This document shows, in pieces, positions 34,467-43,637 of a DNA stretch of 64,000 nucleotides. The DNA is from Chitinophagaceae bacterium (GTDB taxonomy: Bacteria; Bacteroidota; Bacteroidia; Chitinophagales; Chitinophagaceae): contig JALNZE010000002.1 in NCBI GenBank assembly GCA_023229465.1, forward strand, positions 257,532-321,531, written 5' to 3'. The notes under the pieces are model-generated. The model was not told the DNA's origin and ran no database searches. It worked only from the letters and a program-made list of their open reading frames with translations. Both the position numbers and the translations under genes were made by a program. The first letter of the stretch is position 1. Every line of letters starts with the position of its first letter.

Positions 34467-34963
34467 TGAGTGAACTGCACTATACATATTATGAAAGTCC
34501 TATTGGAATGCTGAAAATTGGCGGTACTGAGCATTACATTGGTGAATTAAGCTTTGTTGATAATACAGATCAATTGACATATGGCGAACCAGGTATTACA
34601 GAGATCATGCACCAATGCACAGAACAACTGATTGAATATTTTCATGGCAAAAGAAAAAATTTTGATTTACCCGTTCATCAGGAGGGCACAGCGTTTCAGC
34701 TTAGGGTTTGGAGTGAGTTAATGGAGATAGCCTATGGAAAAACCATCAGTTATATGGATCTTGCCAAACGTCTTGGCGACCCCAAAGTTATCCGCGCGGC
34801 TGCCAGCAGTAATGGAAAGAATCACATAGCAGTAATTGTTCCCTGCCACAGGGTAATTGGCAGCGATCGCTCCCTGGTGGGCTATTCAGGGGGCATGTGG
34901 CGCAAGAAATGGTTATTGGGCCATGAGTTCAAAGTGGCGCACGGGGTTCAGACACTTTTCTAA
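34466..34963 (+). CDS. ogt: Methylated-DNA-protein-cysteine methyltransferase
   Basis: 165 aa. Suicide repair enzyme that removes O6-methylguanine adducts. The active-site motif IVPCHRVIGSD contains the acceptor cysteine. FQLRVWSELMEIAYGKTISYMDLAKRLG (the DNA-binding helix-turn-helix) and GYSGGMWRKKWLLGHE (the C-terminal guanine pocket) are standard. No Ada N-terminal domain is present. Start and the preceding csaA stop share a base. Confidence 0.95.
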   Translation: MSELHYTYYESPIGMLKIGGTEHYIGELSFVDNTDQLTYGEPGITEIMHQCTEQLIEYFHGKRKNFDLPVHQEGTAFQLRVWSELMEIAYGKTISYMDLAKRLGDPKVIRAAASSNGKNHIAVIVPCHRVIGSDRSLVGYSGGMWRKKWLLGHEFKVAHGVQTLF

Positions 34964-35023
34964 CGCAGGTAGTATTGAAAATTCCTTCTCATTACAAGAA
35001 CCGAATGAAATACTTTTACAGTA

Positions 35024-37063
35024 ATGTTTCAGTTTGGTAAAATCATAGTCTTTTTTCTTTGTCTGAGTATATTGGCAACTGCAGGATGGTCGCAGGTTTG
35101 TACAAACTTAGGACAGAATCCTTATTCTGCTTTCCCTGTATGCGGCGCTACCAAATTTGTTCAAAAAACGGTTCCGCTCTGCAGCAACAATGCTGTGCCT
35201 GCTATTGGTTGTAGAAGACCAACCTTCAGTACTGCCAATCCCTATTGGTATAAATTCACTTGTTATACAGCAGGCACACTTGGGTTTATCATTACCCCAC
35301 TGAGTAACGTAAATGAAGACTATGATTGGCAATTGTTTGATATAACAGGCCATGACCCAATAGACCTGTTTACAGATCCCTCATTAATTGTTACGGCCAA
35401 CTGGGCTGGCACTTATGGTCCTACAGGCGCCTCTGCCGCGGGTACAAAAGTATTTGAATGTGAGTCTGATCCGAAAGACAATATATCCACCTTCGCTAAA
35501 ATGCCGGTACTGGTGGTTGGTCATGAATATCTTTTATTAATCAGCCATTTTTTACTGAATACAGTTAGTGAGGCAGGCTATACCTTATCCTTTGAGGGCG
35601 GTACAGCCAGTATCGTAAACCCTATTATTCCGGTTATACAAAGCGCCTATGCTGTTTGTGATGGTACAGAAATAGTTGTCAAACTCAATAAGAAAGTAAA
35701 CTGTAATAGTTTGGCAGCCGATGGTTCTGATTTTACCGTAAGTGGTCCGGCACCTATTGCCATTGTATCCGCATTGGGGAATGGATGCAGTACCGGATTT
35801 GATATGGATTCTATTGTCCTGAAATTAAGCGGTATACTCTCACCGGGCACCTATAAGGTTACTTCTAAAACCGGCAGCGATGGCAATACGCTAATTGATA
35901 ACTGCAATAATCATTTGGCCACGGGGTTACAATCAGGCCTTTCGTTTACCCCTTCAAAACCCACACCGATGGATAGCATCAGGCCGGTAGTTTGTATAAC
36001 GGATACCTTGTATTTGGTTTTCAATAAGCCAATAAACTGTTCTTCCATTGCTGCTGATGGCAGCGATTTTTCAATCACCGGGCCAACGGCTGTTACGATT
36101 AAAAACGCATCTGGTATTTGCACCAATGGGGTGAGTACCAGCATCAGGATCCTTCTAACAGAACCCATCAGGGTAAATGGAACATTTAGCTTGCGACTTA
36201 CTATTGGCAGTGATGGTAATTCGTTGATTGATGAGTGTAACCAGGTTACACCTACCGGCTCAACCCTTTCCTTTACCACTAAAAATATTACAACTGCTCA
36301 ATTTCAGTTTGCTGTTAAAACAGGATGTAAAAAAGATAGTCTGTACCTAACCCATAATGGCTATGGTGGCACTACCAATTGGCAGTGGCGCTTAGACAGT
36401 AATAGACTATCCGGCGTGCAAAACCCTGTATTGATATCAAAAGCCTTCGGCGCGCATACGGTGCAACTCTCTGTTAACAACAGATTCTGCTCCGATACGG
36501 CAAGTACGGCTTTCATTTTCCCTGATAACACGGTTACAGCGGCCTTTGCTTCGGCAGATACTTTATGTCCCTCAGATACCTTGCATTTTACAGACAGGAG
36601 CAGCAGTAATGCCATTTCATGGAAATGGAATTTCGGTAATGGTTATACGGCTAACCAGCAAGCACCGGGGCCACAGGTTTACCCTCTCACCAACCGTAGC
36701 AATAATTATGTAACCAGGCTGGTTGTTCAAAATAATCTTAATTGCACAGATACAGCCTACAAACTTATCTTTGTTCTGGCCAGTTGTTATATAGCCGTAC
36801 CTACCGCCTTTACACCAAATGGAGATGGGTTGAATGATTATCTTTATCCGCTTAACGCCTTTAAAGCAGACAACCTGTTGTTCAGAATATATAACCGCTA
36901 CGGACAGATCATCTTTGAAACAAAAGACTATACCAGAAAATGGGACGGTCGGGTAAACAATCAATTACAGCCCAGCGGTACCTATGTTTGGGTACTTAAC
37001 TACAAAGACAGGAAAAGCGGACAAGCGGTGTTTCTTAAAGGAACCACTGTGCTTATCAGGTAA
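35024..37063 (+). CDS. T9SS type B-sorted surface protein with PKD-like domain
   Basis: 679 aa with signal peptide (FGKIIVFFLCLSILATAGWSQ). After a cysteine-containing N-terminal domain (residues about 25-200) come two Ig-like repeats starting SAYAVCDGTEIVVKLNKKVNC and RPVVCITDTLYLVFNKPINC. Each contains an NSLAADGSDFTVSGP / CSSIAADGSDFSITGP pattern followed by GNTLIDNCN / GNSLIDECN. A PKD domain follows (LHFTDRSSSNAISWKWNFGNG). The last 85 residues are a gliding-associated C-terminal sorting domain: VPTAFTPNGDGLNDYLYP, FRIYNRYGQIIFE, WDGRVNNQLQPSGTYVW. It is therefore exported by type IX secretion and probably surface attached. Ligand unknown. Confidence 0.9.
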   Translation: MFQFGKIIVFFLCLSILATAGWSQVCTNLGQNPYSAFPVCGATKFVQKTVPLCSNNAVPAIGCRRPTFSTANPYWYKFTCYTAGTLGFIITPLSNVNEDYDWQLFDITGHDPIDLFTDPSLIVTANWAGTYGPTGASAAGTKVFECESDPKDNISTFAKMPVLVVGHEYLLLISHFLLNTVSEAGYTLSFEGGTASIVNPIIPVIQSAYAVCDGTEIVVKLNKKVNCNSLAADGSDFTVSGPAPIAIVSALGNGCSTGFDMDSIVLKLSGILSPGTYKVTSKTGSDGNTLIDNCNNHLATGLQSGLSFTPSKPTPMDSIRPVVCITDTLYLVFNKPINCSSIAADGSDFSITGPTAVTIKNASGICTNGVSTSIRILLTEPIRVNGTFSLRLTIGSDGNSLIDECNQVTPTGSTLSFTTKNITTAQFQFAVKTGCKKDSLYLTHNGYGGTTNWQWRLDSNRLSGVQNPVLISKAFGAHTVQLSVNNRFCSDTASTAFIFPDNTVTAAFASADTLCPSDTLHFTDRSSSNAISWKWNFGNGYTANQQAPGPQVYPLTNRSNNYVTRLVVQNNLNCTDTAYKLIFVLASCYIAVPTAFTPNGDGLNDYLYPLNAFKADNLLFRIYNRYGQIIFETKDYTRKWDGRVNNQLQPSGTYVWVLNYKDRKSGQAVFLKGTTVLIR

Positions 37064-37077
37064 TAAATAATAAAAAT

Positions 37078-37563
37078 TTATTGCAGGTCCTTTCCGGAAA
37101 ATCCAAACGGCAGTAGTGTTCCGGCATTAGGTAAGACTACTATTTTTCCTTCCATTCCTGCCAGGATCAGGCGTATAGGATATTTTAGCATTGATTCATA
37201 TTCAACCAGAGTTTGACGGCAAATACCGCAGGGGGAGATGGGTTTTATGCTTTCACCCAGTTCATTTCGATAACTGATGGCAATGGCTTTTATGGGAATT
37301 CCCGGAAATAGCGATGATGCGGTGGACAACAAAACCCTTTCTGCGCACATACCTACGGGGTAGCTTGCATTTTCCTGGTTACTACCCAGCAGTGTTTTGC
37401 CATTCTGCAACAATGCGGCCGCTCCTACCCGAAACTTTGAATAGGGCGCATAAGCAATAGCAATAGCTTTTTGAGCTTCTATTAACAACGCGGCATCTTC
37501 TCCGGATAGCTGGTCCACAGAATCATATTCATCAAATGCAATACTAATTTTTTGATGCACCAT
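37078..37563 (-). CDS. cdd: Cytidine deaminase
   Basis: 161 aa from the ATG at 37563, since the upstream part of the longer frame runs through a terminator hairpin. Zinc-binding residues are in VGMCAERVLL (catalytic glutamate next to the cysteine) and SPCGICRQTL. SKFRVGAAALLQNG and NASYPVG bind the nucleoside. It deaminates cytidine and deoxycytidine for pyrimidine salvage. Its start lies 17 nt after the U-tract of a perfect 12-bp hairpin, which also terminates lepB. Convergent with the T9SS protein, stops 14 bp apart. Confidence 0.93.
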   Translation of the reverse strand: MVHQKISIAFDEYDSVDQLSGEDAALLIEAQKAIAIAYAPYSKFRVGAAALLQNGKTLLGSNQENASYPVGMCAERVLLSTASSLFPGIPIKAIAISYRNELGESIKPISPCGICRQTLVEYESMLKYPIRLILAGMEGKIVVLPNAGTLLPFGFSGKDLQ

Positions 37564-37579
37564 AAAATTGTATTTAGAC

Positions 37580-37612
37580 AAAAAAGTCCTCAAAGCTGAT
37601 AGCTTTGAGGAC
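37580..37612 (-). terminator. Strong intrinsic terminator after lepB, just upstream of cdd
   Basis: Perfect inverted repeat GTCCTCAAAGCT (37586-37597) / AGCTTTGAGGAC (37601-37612), loop GAT, followed on the minus strand by six T. It lies 22 bp beyond the lepB stop and 17 nt before the cdd ATG, so it could also act as an attenuator for cdd. Confidence 0.85.
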
Positions 37613-37633
37613 CCCTCCATACCCTAAAGATAA

Positions 37634-39139
37634 TTATTTTATAGCATTGAACAATCGCTTCCAGCGCGGGCCATTTTCCCAGCTAAACCAGATCAGGGAA
37701 GCTTTGCCTACCACATGTGTTTCAGGCACCAACCCCCAATAACGGCTATCCTGGCTGCGATGACGGTTGTCTCCCATCATCCAGTAATAATTATATTTGG
37801 TGGTATAGGTAGTAGTTTCCTTTCCGTTCAGGATATATTTGCCATTTACTTCTTCCAGTGTATTGTTTTCATAGGTAATGATAAGCCTTCTGTAGAGTGC
37901 AATGGTTTGTGGTGTAATGGCTAACACATCCCCTTTTTTAGGGATAGTAAGCGGGCCGTAATTATCAACCGTCCATGGAAAATTAATTTCATCATTCGGG
38001 AAGGTCAGGCCTATTTGATTATCAGAATAAGGCAGCACAGATTTCACATGGGGCTGTTTCTGTACTTTTTCAACACCCTCTTTGGTTAAATTAAGCACAA
38101 TAGTACCCGCCTTATCTGATGTACGAATTTGATCAGATCCATTCTCCAGGTCAATTCCTAACTCATCTGCTAAAAATTCGTTCGTTAACCCGGCGCCATC
38201 CGTTTCAACGGCATATTCTGTTTGTGAACCCGGCGGCACAAAAGCGGGTGCCTGGTTAATAAATAAAGAACCATTCTTCACCTGTACTACATCCCCACCA
38301 ACCGCCACGCATCGTTTGATATAATTATCCGTTTTATCCATCGGATGAACGATAACGGGAAAATTAGCATTGAGCGCTTCCCTGTCGCCTTTATAGGTAA
38401 ACCGCAGTTCATCATAATACGGCCTGGCGCTTCCATATTCCGGAAGATTAATAATCGTATCCCCGGCAGGAAAATTAAATACAACCACATCATTCCGTTT
38501 TACTTCTGTAAAAGCAGGTAATCGTTTATAGGCTAACTGTACACTTTTGATATAAGAGGTGGTGGTTTTTGAGAATGGCATGGTATTGTGTACAAATGGA
38601 AATGAGAGGGGTGTTTGCGGAATACGCGCCCCATAACTCATTTTGTTTACAAAGAGGAAATCATTAATGAGCAGTGTTTTTTCCATACTACCGGTAGGTA
38701 TTACATAGGCTTCAAAAACAAATGTGCGGATAATAGTAGCAGCCACAATGGCAAATACACCTGCATCAATCCATTCCCTCGAAGCTGGTTTATGATAATG
38801 CTTTAATACATCTTCCCCATACCATTTTTCTTTGGCAGAAAACCCGAGATATGGGAAATACAGAAATGGGAGAAATACGGTAGCGGCATGATCAATTACA
38901 GTAACCCTTTTAAAATGCATCACAAAAATAATCGTGATCCAGATGGTGATGAATTGACCGGCTATAGGAATTAGCTGAAGCCAGAACCAGTATTTACGGA
39001 TCTTACATTTTTCAACAATCAACCAGGTATTGTATAAAGGGATCAACGCTTTCCAGGGTTCAAGTCCCGCTTTACGAAACATACCATACATACCTACATG
39101 CCAACCAATAACACCGATAATGAATAGAAATAAACCCAT
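37634..39139 (-). CDS. lepB: Signal peptidase I
   Basis: 501 aa, long even for the family. The first 110 residues carry three to four membrane segments of the DUF5684-like type (WHVGMYGMFRKAGLEPWKALIPLYN). The S26 catalytic region follows: serine in VIPTGSMEKTLLINDFLFV, lysine in DNYIKRCVAVGGDVV, and the late box YYWMMGDNRHRSQDSRYWG. A roughly 100-residue insertion separates the last two boxes, as in other Bacteroidota leader peptidases. It cleaves Sec signal peptides, including those of the many secreted proteins here. A perfect terminator hairpin follows. Confidence 0.95.
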   Translation of the reverse strand: MGLFLFIIGVIGWHVGMYGMFRKAGLEPWKALIPLYNTWLIVEKCKIRKYWFWLQLIPIAGQFITIWITIIFVMHFKRVTVIDHAATVFLPFLYFPYLGFSAKEKWYGEDVLKHYHKPASREWIDAGVFAIVAATIIRTFVFEAYVIPTGSMEKTLLINDFLFVNKMSYGARIPQTPLSFPFVHNTMPFSKTTTSYIKSVQLAYKRLPAFTEVKRNDVVVFNFPAGDTIINLPEYGSARPYYDELRFTYKGDREALNANFPVIVHPMDKTDNYIKRCVAVGGDVVQVKNGSLFINQAPAFVPPGSQTEYAVETDGAGLTNEFLADELGIDLENGSDQIRTSDKAGTIVLNLTKEGVEKVQKQPHVKSVLPYSDNQIGLTFPNDEINFPWTVDNYGPLTIPKKGDVLAITPQTIALYRRLIITYENNTLEEVNGKYILNGKETTTYTTKYNYYWMMGDNRHRSQDSRYWGLVPETHVVGKASLIWFSWENGPRWKRLFNAIK

Positions 39140-39229
39140 AGTTTACAATTAAGTATAGACAAAAATATTCTTTTCACCCGCATTCGGAAGTTTTACAGGC
39201 AAAAGTTTTCTTAAATATGCAGAAGTCGG

Positions 39230-40390
39230 TTACTTAGGCACTACGTATGCTTCCACATCTGGTAGTAATATCTCTTTTCCCGAGAGGATTATCAACCGCT
39301 CTACCACATTCCGGAGTTCGCGGATATTACCCGTCCAGTTATGCTTTTGAAGGGCGGCCATTGCTTTTTTATCAATAGGCTTTTTAGCCTGCCCATATTC
39401 TTCGGCAATATCCGCCAGGAATTTTTCAACCAATAGTGGTATATCCTCTATTCGCTGGTTCAGTGAAGGAACATGTATTAAAATAACCCCCAGCCGGTGA
39501 TAGAGGTCCAGGCGAAAGTTTTTACTATCCACTTCCTGTAACAGATCTTTATTGGTTGCAGTAATTACACGAACATCTACCGAAATTTCTTTATCACCCC
39601 CAACTCTCGTAATCTTTCCTTCCTGCAAGGCACGCAATACTTTTGCCTGGGCGCTCAAACTCATGTCTCCTATCTCATCAAGAAATAAAGTGCCGCCATT
39701 TGCCTGTTCAAACTTGCCAATACGTTGCTTGATGGCCGAAGTAAAAGAGCCTTTTTCATGTCCGAATAATTCGCTTTCGATCAGTTCTCCAGGGATAGCG
39801 GCGCAGTTTACCTCAACAATAGGCGCATTGGCCCGGTTGCTTTTTTCGTGAAGCCATCTGGCCACCAGCTCCTTACCACTACCGTTTTCTCCGGTTATCA
39901 ATACACGCGCGTCTGTAGAGGCCACTTTTTCAATCGTTTCTTTTACTTTTTGGATGCCTTCACTTTTGCCAATGATCTCCTGTACTTTCGACACTTTTCG
40001 TTTTAGTACTTTGGCTTCTTTTACCAGGGTTGTTTTATCGAGGGCGTTGCGGATAGTGATCAATAAACGATTCAGATCGGGTGGTTTAGCAATGTAATCA
40101 AAAGCGCCTTTCTTTACCGCGTCAACTGCCGTTTCAATATTTCCATGCCCACTGATCATAATAACAGGTATTTCGGAAAGGGTGTTGGTTACTTTTTGTA
40201 AAAATTCAAGCCCATCCAGTTTAGGCATTTTGATATCACATAGAACCACATCATAGGACCCGGACGTAAATTTTTTTAACCCTTCTTCTCCATCAATTGC
40301 TTCATCTACGGTGTACCCTTCATTCATAAGAATTTCTTTCAGCACATTCCGTATGGCTTTTTCATCATCAATAATCAGAATAGAAGTCAT
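39230..40390 (-). CDS. Sigma-54-type response regulator lacking an HTH domain
   Basis: 386 aa: N-terminal receiver (SILIIDDEKAIRN, aspartate in VVLCDIKMPKLDG, ISGHGNIETAVDAVKKGAFDYIAKPP), then an AAA+ domain with Walker A GENGSGKELVAR and Walker B GGTLFLDEIGD. The sigma-54 contact loop, normally GAFTGA, reads GSFTSA. The protein stops at LLPDVEAYVVPK, right after the AAA+ lid (NIRELRNVVERLIIL), so the Fis-type DNA-binding helix-turn-helix is absent. It is downstream of a TonB receptor gene by 55 bp. Without HTH it may act from solution or on sigma-54 globally. Partner kinase not in window. Confidence 0.9.
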   Translation of the reverse strand: MTSILIIDDEKAIRNVLKEILMNEGYTVDEAIDGEEGLKKFTSGSYDVVLCDIKMPKLDGLEFLQKVTNTLSEIPVIMISGHGNIETAVDAVKKGAFDYIAKPPDLNRLLITIRNALDKTTLVKEAKVLKRKVSKVQEIIGKSEGIQKVKETIEKVASTDARVLITGENGSGKELVARWLHEKSNRANAPIVEVNCAAIPGELIESELFGHEKGSFTSAIKQRIGKFEQANGGTLFLDEIGDMSLSAQAKVLRALQEGKITRVGGDKEISVDVRVITATNKDLLQEVDSKNFRLDLYHRLGVILIHVPSLNQRIEDIPLLVEKFLADIAEEYGQAKKPIDKKAMAALQKHNWTGNIRELRNVVERLIILSGKEILLPDVEAYVVPK

Positions 40391-40445
40391 GTTTGTATTT
40401 ATTTAGCGCTAAGATACCCTAAGTTAAAGTGTTTCATCAGATTCA

Positions 40446-42518
40446 TTAAAACCAGCACTGGATACCTGTGAAAAAATTAACACCCATTGCGGGGTTATAA
40501 TACCGTTTCCCGGCAGCATTAATATCATTTCCAAGACTGTAGTGCCGGTTGAGCAGGTTATCTATTCCCGCGAATAAATCGAATTTCTTACGATGCTGTT
40601 CGCGACGGAAACCAAGTTTTAACTGCACCAGCTGATAGGCATTTGCATAAGCGTCATTAGCGTCTGTTAATGGCAATGATGCGGTTGCATTTAATGAAAC
40701 ATGCATATAAATGCCTTTCCCGGTTTGAAGGTCCATCCCGCTTACCCAAATCGTACGGGGTACCCCCGTTAATTCATTTCCTGAATAATTATTTGTTGTT
40801 TGCCGGTATTCTTCAAAACGATAAGGCTGATAGCTATAACTGCTCCAGATATGCCAACCGGAAATGAAATCCCGGTTATTTTGAATTAGCTGATATTTAA
40901 AGAGCGCCTCCATACCCTGCTGTTTGGTGCCCCCTGCATTCACAAAATATTCTGCACCGGCAGCATTATTTCTTCTAACAATTGCATTCTTTACAGCGAA
41001 AAAATAAGCGGCCATATCAAACTGCAAATGCCCGTTTAATAGGTCGCCTTTAATGCCAGCTTCATAATTCCAGCCATATTCTGCAGCCAGCTCACCATAA
41101 TATTTACCATCAGAAGGCCTTATTTCTGCCAGTGCAGGCGGCGAAAATCCTTTGGCAGCAAGGGCATACAGCGATACATTTTTTGTTAAGCGATACAATA
41201 CCGCCAACCGGGGTGTTACAACAAGACTTATTTTTTTATCTGCAAAAAAAGGAACAGGATCAGTTAGCCGTTTAAACCGAAAGGTTTGATTATTCAGGCT
41301 GAGGCCGGCAGTGAAGTTCCATTTTTCATGAATGGCATATTGCACCTGTGAAAAAGCAAACCATTGACGGGCATAAATATTATCTGAAAACTGAACGGTA
41401 TCAGCTATACCCGAACGGTTGCCAAAATTGCTGATGAGAGAATGGTTGTATAGCCATTCTACTCCATTCATCCATTGAAATAAAGAGTTGGTTGTTTTAG
41501 CCTGATAAATAAGATTAGTTCCTGCCCCATAATTAGTTTCTTCTCTTTTTTCATAATTTGTGATAAAGGAATTGGCATATGCAGTACGGTTGCCTGTAAA
41601 AAACGACTTGATTGAAAAATGATCATTCAGTTCAACGGTATGATGTATGCCTCCCAAAAAGGTTTTATTATATACAGCAGCCTTTTGTTGAACAGATCCG
41701 GGAAAACTACCTGCTGCCTGTCGCGATAATTTCGGGTTCAATTGCATTTGAGCAAGGGTAATACCACCCGGTGTTTGATAAAACAGATCTGTATAAAAAA
41801 TAAGGAATTTGATTTGCTGTTTTTTTGCCTGCCATAAACCCTGCCATTTCAACACCTCTTTTCTAACAGCGGATTGTTCGCGGTAGCCATCAGATTGCTG
41901 GTGTGTTTGCTGAATGGCAGACGCGAAATTTTTGGAACTATATTGCCAACCCGACTGCTGTTGAAAAAGTCCATAAGAACCGCCTGTTAACCCTGCAACA
42001 AAATGATTTTGACTTGCAGGAGACAACTCCTGGCTTGATTTTAGCAGCAAAGCGCCACCGGTACCCGCGCCATACATGCTGGCTGCGGGGCCCTTTATAA
42101 TCTCAGCACCGGTAAGCTGATTGATATCCACCAGGTTGAGATAGGTATTGCCACCAGCATCTGTTAAGGGAATTTCATTCCAATATACTTTTACATTCCT
42201 AACCCCAAAAGGCGAACGTAATAAGCTTCCCCTAACTGATAACCGATAACTGGCCGGGGAACGTTCTTCCATTCGCAAGCCCGGTATTGTGTTCAACACA
42301 GCTACCAAAGAGGTGTTACTATAGCGGTTGATTTCTTTTGACATTACAATGGCAACGGCAGCCGGAACTGCTTTCCAGTATTGGTGTGAAAGAAAAGCAT
42401 TTACTATAATTTCCTGTAATACGCTATCGCCGGAAGGTGAGCGCCGGCTGCTATCTTTTGGTTGTGCCAATAAGCATACCGGTAAGCAACATCCATAAAG
42501 TAAGAAAAGTAAACGCAA
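40446..42518 (-). CDS. TonB-dependent receptor
   Basis: 690 aa. Signal sequence (LLFLLYGCCLPVCLLAQ), plug domain (IVMSKEINRYSNTSLVAVLNTIPGLRMEER, RLSVRGSLLRSPFGVRNVKVYWNEIPLTDAGGNTY, IKGPAASMYGAGTGGALLL), then a 22-strand-type barrel ending in FFTGIQCWF. The shape is that of siderophore/vitamin receptors rather than SusC: no carboxypeptidase-regulatory domain is present, and there is no SusD. Substrate unknown. The start is TTG at 42518; no ATG exists between the in-frame stop and the signal peptide. It begins 4 bp after the pdhB stop, suggesting translational coupling. Confidence 0.88.
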   Translation of the reverse strand: MRLLFLLYGCCLPVCLLAQPKDSSRRSPSGDSVLQEIIVNAFLSHQYWKAVPAAVAIVMSKEINRYSNTSLVAVLNTIPGLRMEERSPASYRLSVRGSLLRSPFGVRNVKVYWNEIPLTDAGGNTYLNLVDINQLTGAEIIKGPAASMYGAGTGGALLLKSSQELSPASQNHFVAGLTGGSYGLFQQQSGWQYSSKNFASAIQQTHQQSDGYREQSAVRKEVLKWQGLWQAKKQQIKFLIFYTDLFYQTPGGITLAQMQLNPKLSRQAAGSFPGSVQQKAAVYNKTFLGGIHHTVELNDHFSIKSFFTGNRTAYANSFITNYEKREETNYGAGTNLIYQAKTTNSLFQWMNGVEWLYNHSLISNFGNRSGIADTVQFSDNIYARQWFAFSQVQYAIHEKWNFTAGLSLNNQTFRFKRLTDPVPFFADKKISLVVTPRLAVLYRLTKNVSLYALAAKGFSPPALAEIRPSDGKYYGELAAEYGWNYEAGIKGDLLNGHLQFDMAAYFFAVKNAIVRRNNAAGAEYFVNAGGTKQQGMEALFKYQLIQNNRDFISGWHIWSSYSYQPYRFEEYRQTTNNYSGNELTGVPRTIWVSGMDLQTGKGIYMHVSLNATASLPLTDANDAYANAYQLVQLKLGFRREQHRKKFDLFAGIDNLLNRHYSLGNDINAAGKRYYNPAMGVNFFTGIQCWF

Positions 42519-42522
42519 CAGG

Positions 42523-43512
42523 TTATTTTTTCAGGTTCATCACTTCCTTCACCAGTTTCACCGTTCTCTCCACATCAGGAATAGCAAGCGCTGCCAGGTT
42601 AGGGGCATAGTGCATAGGTGCATCCGCGCTTGTAATACGTCTGATAGGCGCATCCAGGTAATCAAACCCTTCCTTCTGAATACGGTAACTGATTTCTGAG
42701 GAAATGGATGCAAAGGGCCATTGTTCTTCTACAATGACCAGGCGATTGGTTTTCTTAACACTTTCCAGTATGGTCATCCAGTCTAAAGGGCGTATGGTTC
42801 TCAGGTCAATTACTTCTGCACTAACGCCTTCTTTTTCCAGTTCTTCCGCGGCGCTTAATGCCACCTTCATCATTTTATTATACGAAACGATGGTTACATC
42901 ACGTCCTTGTTTTTTTACATCAGCCTTTCCCAACGGAATATAATATTCTTCATCAGGAATATCACACTTATCGCCATACATCACTTCACTTTCCATAAAC
43001 ATTACAGGATCCTGTTCATAACGGATAGCCTGCTTTAATAAACCTTTGGCATCATAGCCATTGGAAGGTGATACTACTTTAATACCCGGAATATTTGCAT
43101 AATAGCTTTCAAATGCCGTTGAGTGTTGAGCGCCTAATTGACCCGCGCTGCCATTGCCGCCACGGAAAACAATTGGGCAACTAATCTGTCCACCACTCAT
43201 AGCAAGCATTTTGGAAGCGGTATTCAATATCTGGTCCAGTGCTAAAACTGCGAAGTTCCAGGTCATGTACTCAACAATTGGCTTTAATCCGTTTTGGGCA
43301 GCGCCTACCGCTACGGCGGTAAAACCCAATTCAGAGATTGGGGTGTCAATCACTCGCTTGGCTCCAAATTCGGCCAACATATCCTGACTAACCTTATAAG
43401 CTCCGTTATATTCGGCTACTTCCTCTCCCATCAGGAAGACCTTTTCATCTCTTCTCATTTCCTCATTCATGGCCTCACGTATAGCCTCTCTGAAAGCAAT
43501 AGAACGCATCAT
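42523..43512 (-). CDS. pdhB: Pyruvate dehydrogenase E1 component, beta subunit
   Basis: 329 aa. MGEEVAEYNGAYKVS, then DTPISELGFTAVAVGAAQNGLKPIVE, RGGNGSAGQLGAQHST and ISSEISYRIQKEGFDYLDAPIRRIT are diagnostic of E1 beta. With E1 alpha (not in the window) it decarboxylates pyruvate and transfers the acetyl group to lipoyl-E2. Start at 43512 (MMRS), another ATG one codon later. A good promoter lies at 43533-43564, preceded by a heptamer repeat array. The TonB receptor gene begins 4 bp after its stop, an unusual partner. Confidence 0.95.
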   Translation of the reverse strand: MMRSIAFREAIREAMNEEMRRDEKVFLMGEEVAEYNGAYKVSQDMLAEFGAKRVIDTPISELGFTAVAVGAAQNGLKPIVEYMTWNFAVLALDQILNTASKMLAMSGGQISCPIVFRGGNGSAGQLGAQHSTAFESYYANIPGIKVVSPSNGYDAKGLLKQAIRYEQDPVMFMESEVMYGDKCDIPDEEYYIPLGKADVKKQGRDVTIVSYNKMMKVALSAAEELEKEGVSAEVIDLRTIRPLDWMTILESVKKTNRLVIVEEQWPFASISSEISYRIQKEGFDYLDAPIRRITSADAPMHYAPNLAALAIPDVERTVKLVKEVMNLKK

Positions 43513-43532
43513 ATAGTTTATTAAATGAGGAG

Positions 43533-43564
43533 CAAAAATATAAGATTATCAAGTACAAAACCAA
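43533..43564 (-). promoter_or_regulatory. pdhB promoter
   Basis: Minus strand TTG (43562-43564), 21 nt, TATTTTTG (43533-43540), a perfect TAnnTTTG. The leader to the ATG at 43512 would be about 15 nt. Confidence 0.6.
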
Positions 43565-43566
43565 AA

Positions 43567-43615
43567 AACGCTGAAAGCGGTTAGCAGAACGCTGAAAGCT
43601 TACCGCTGAACGCTG
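43567..43615 (+). repeat. Degenerate heptamer tandem repeat, seven units
   Basis: Seven consecutive 7-nt units: AACGCTG, AAAGCGG, TTAGCAG, AACGCTG, AAAGCTT, ACCGCTG, AACGCTG. There is a higher-order period of 21 nt (AACGCTG recurs at 43567, 43588, 43609). It sits immediately upstream of the pdhB promoter and downstream of the second TonB receptor's terminator. Confidence 0.7.
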
Positions 43616-43637
43616 GGAAAAAGGCGTAAGTGTGTGC

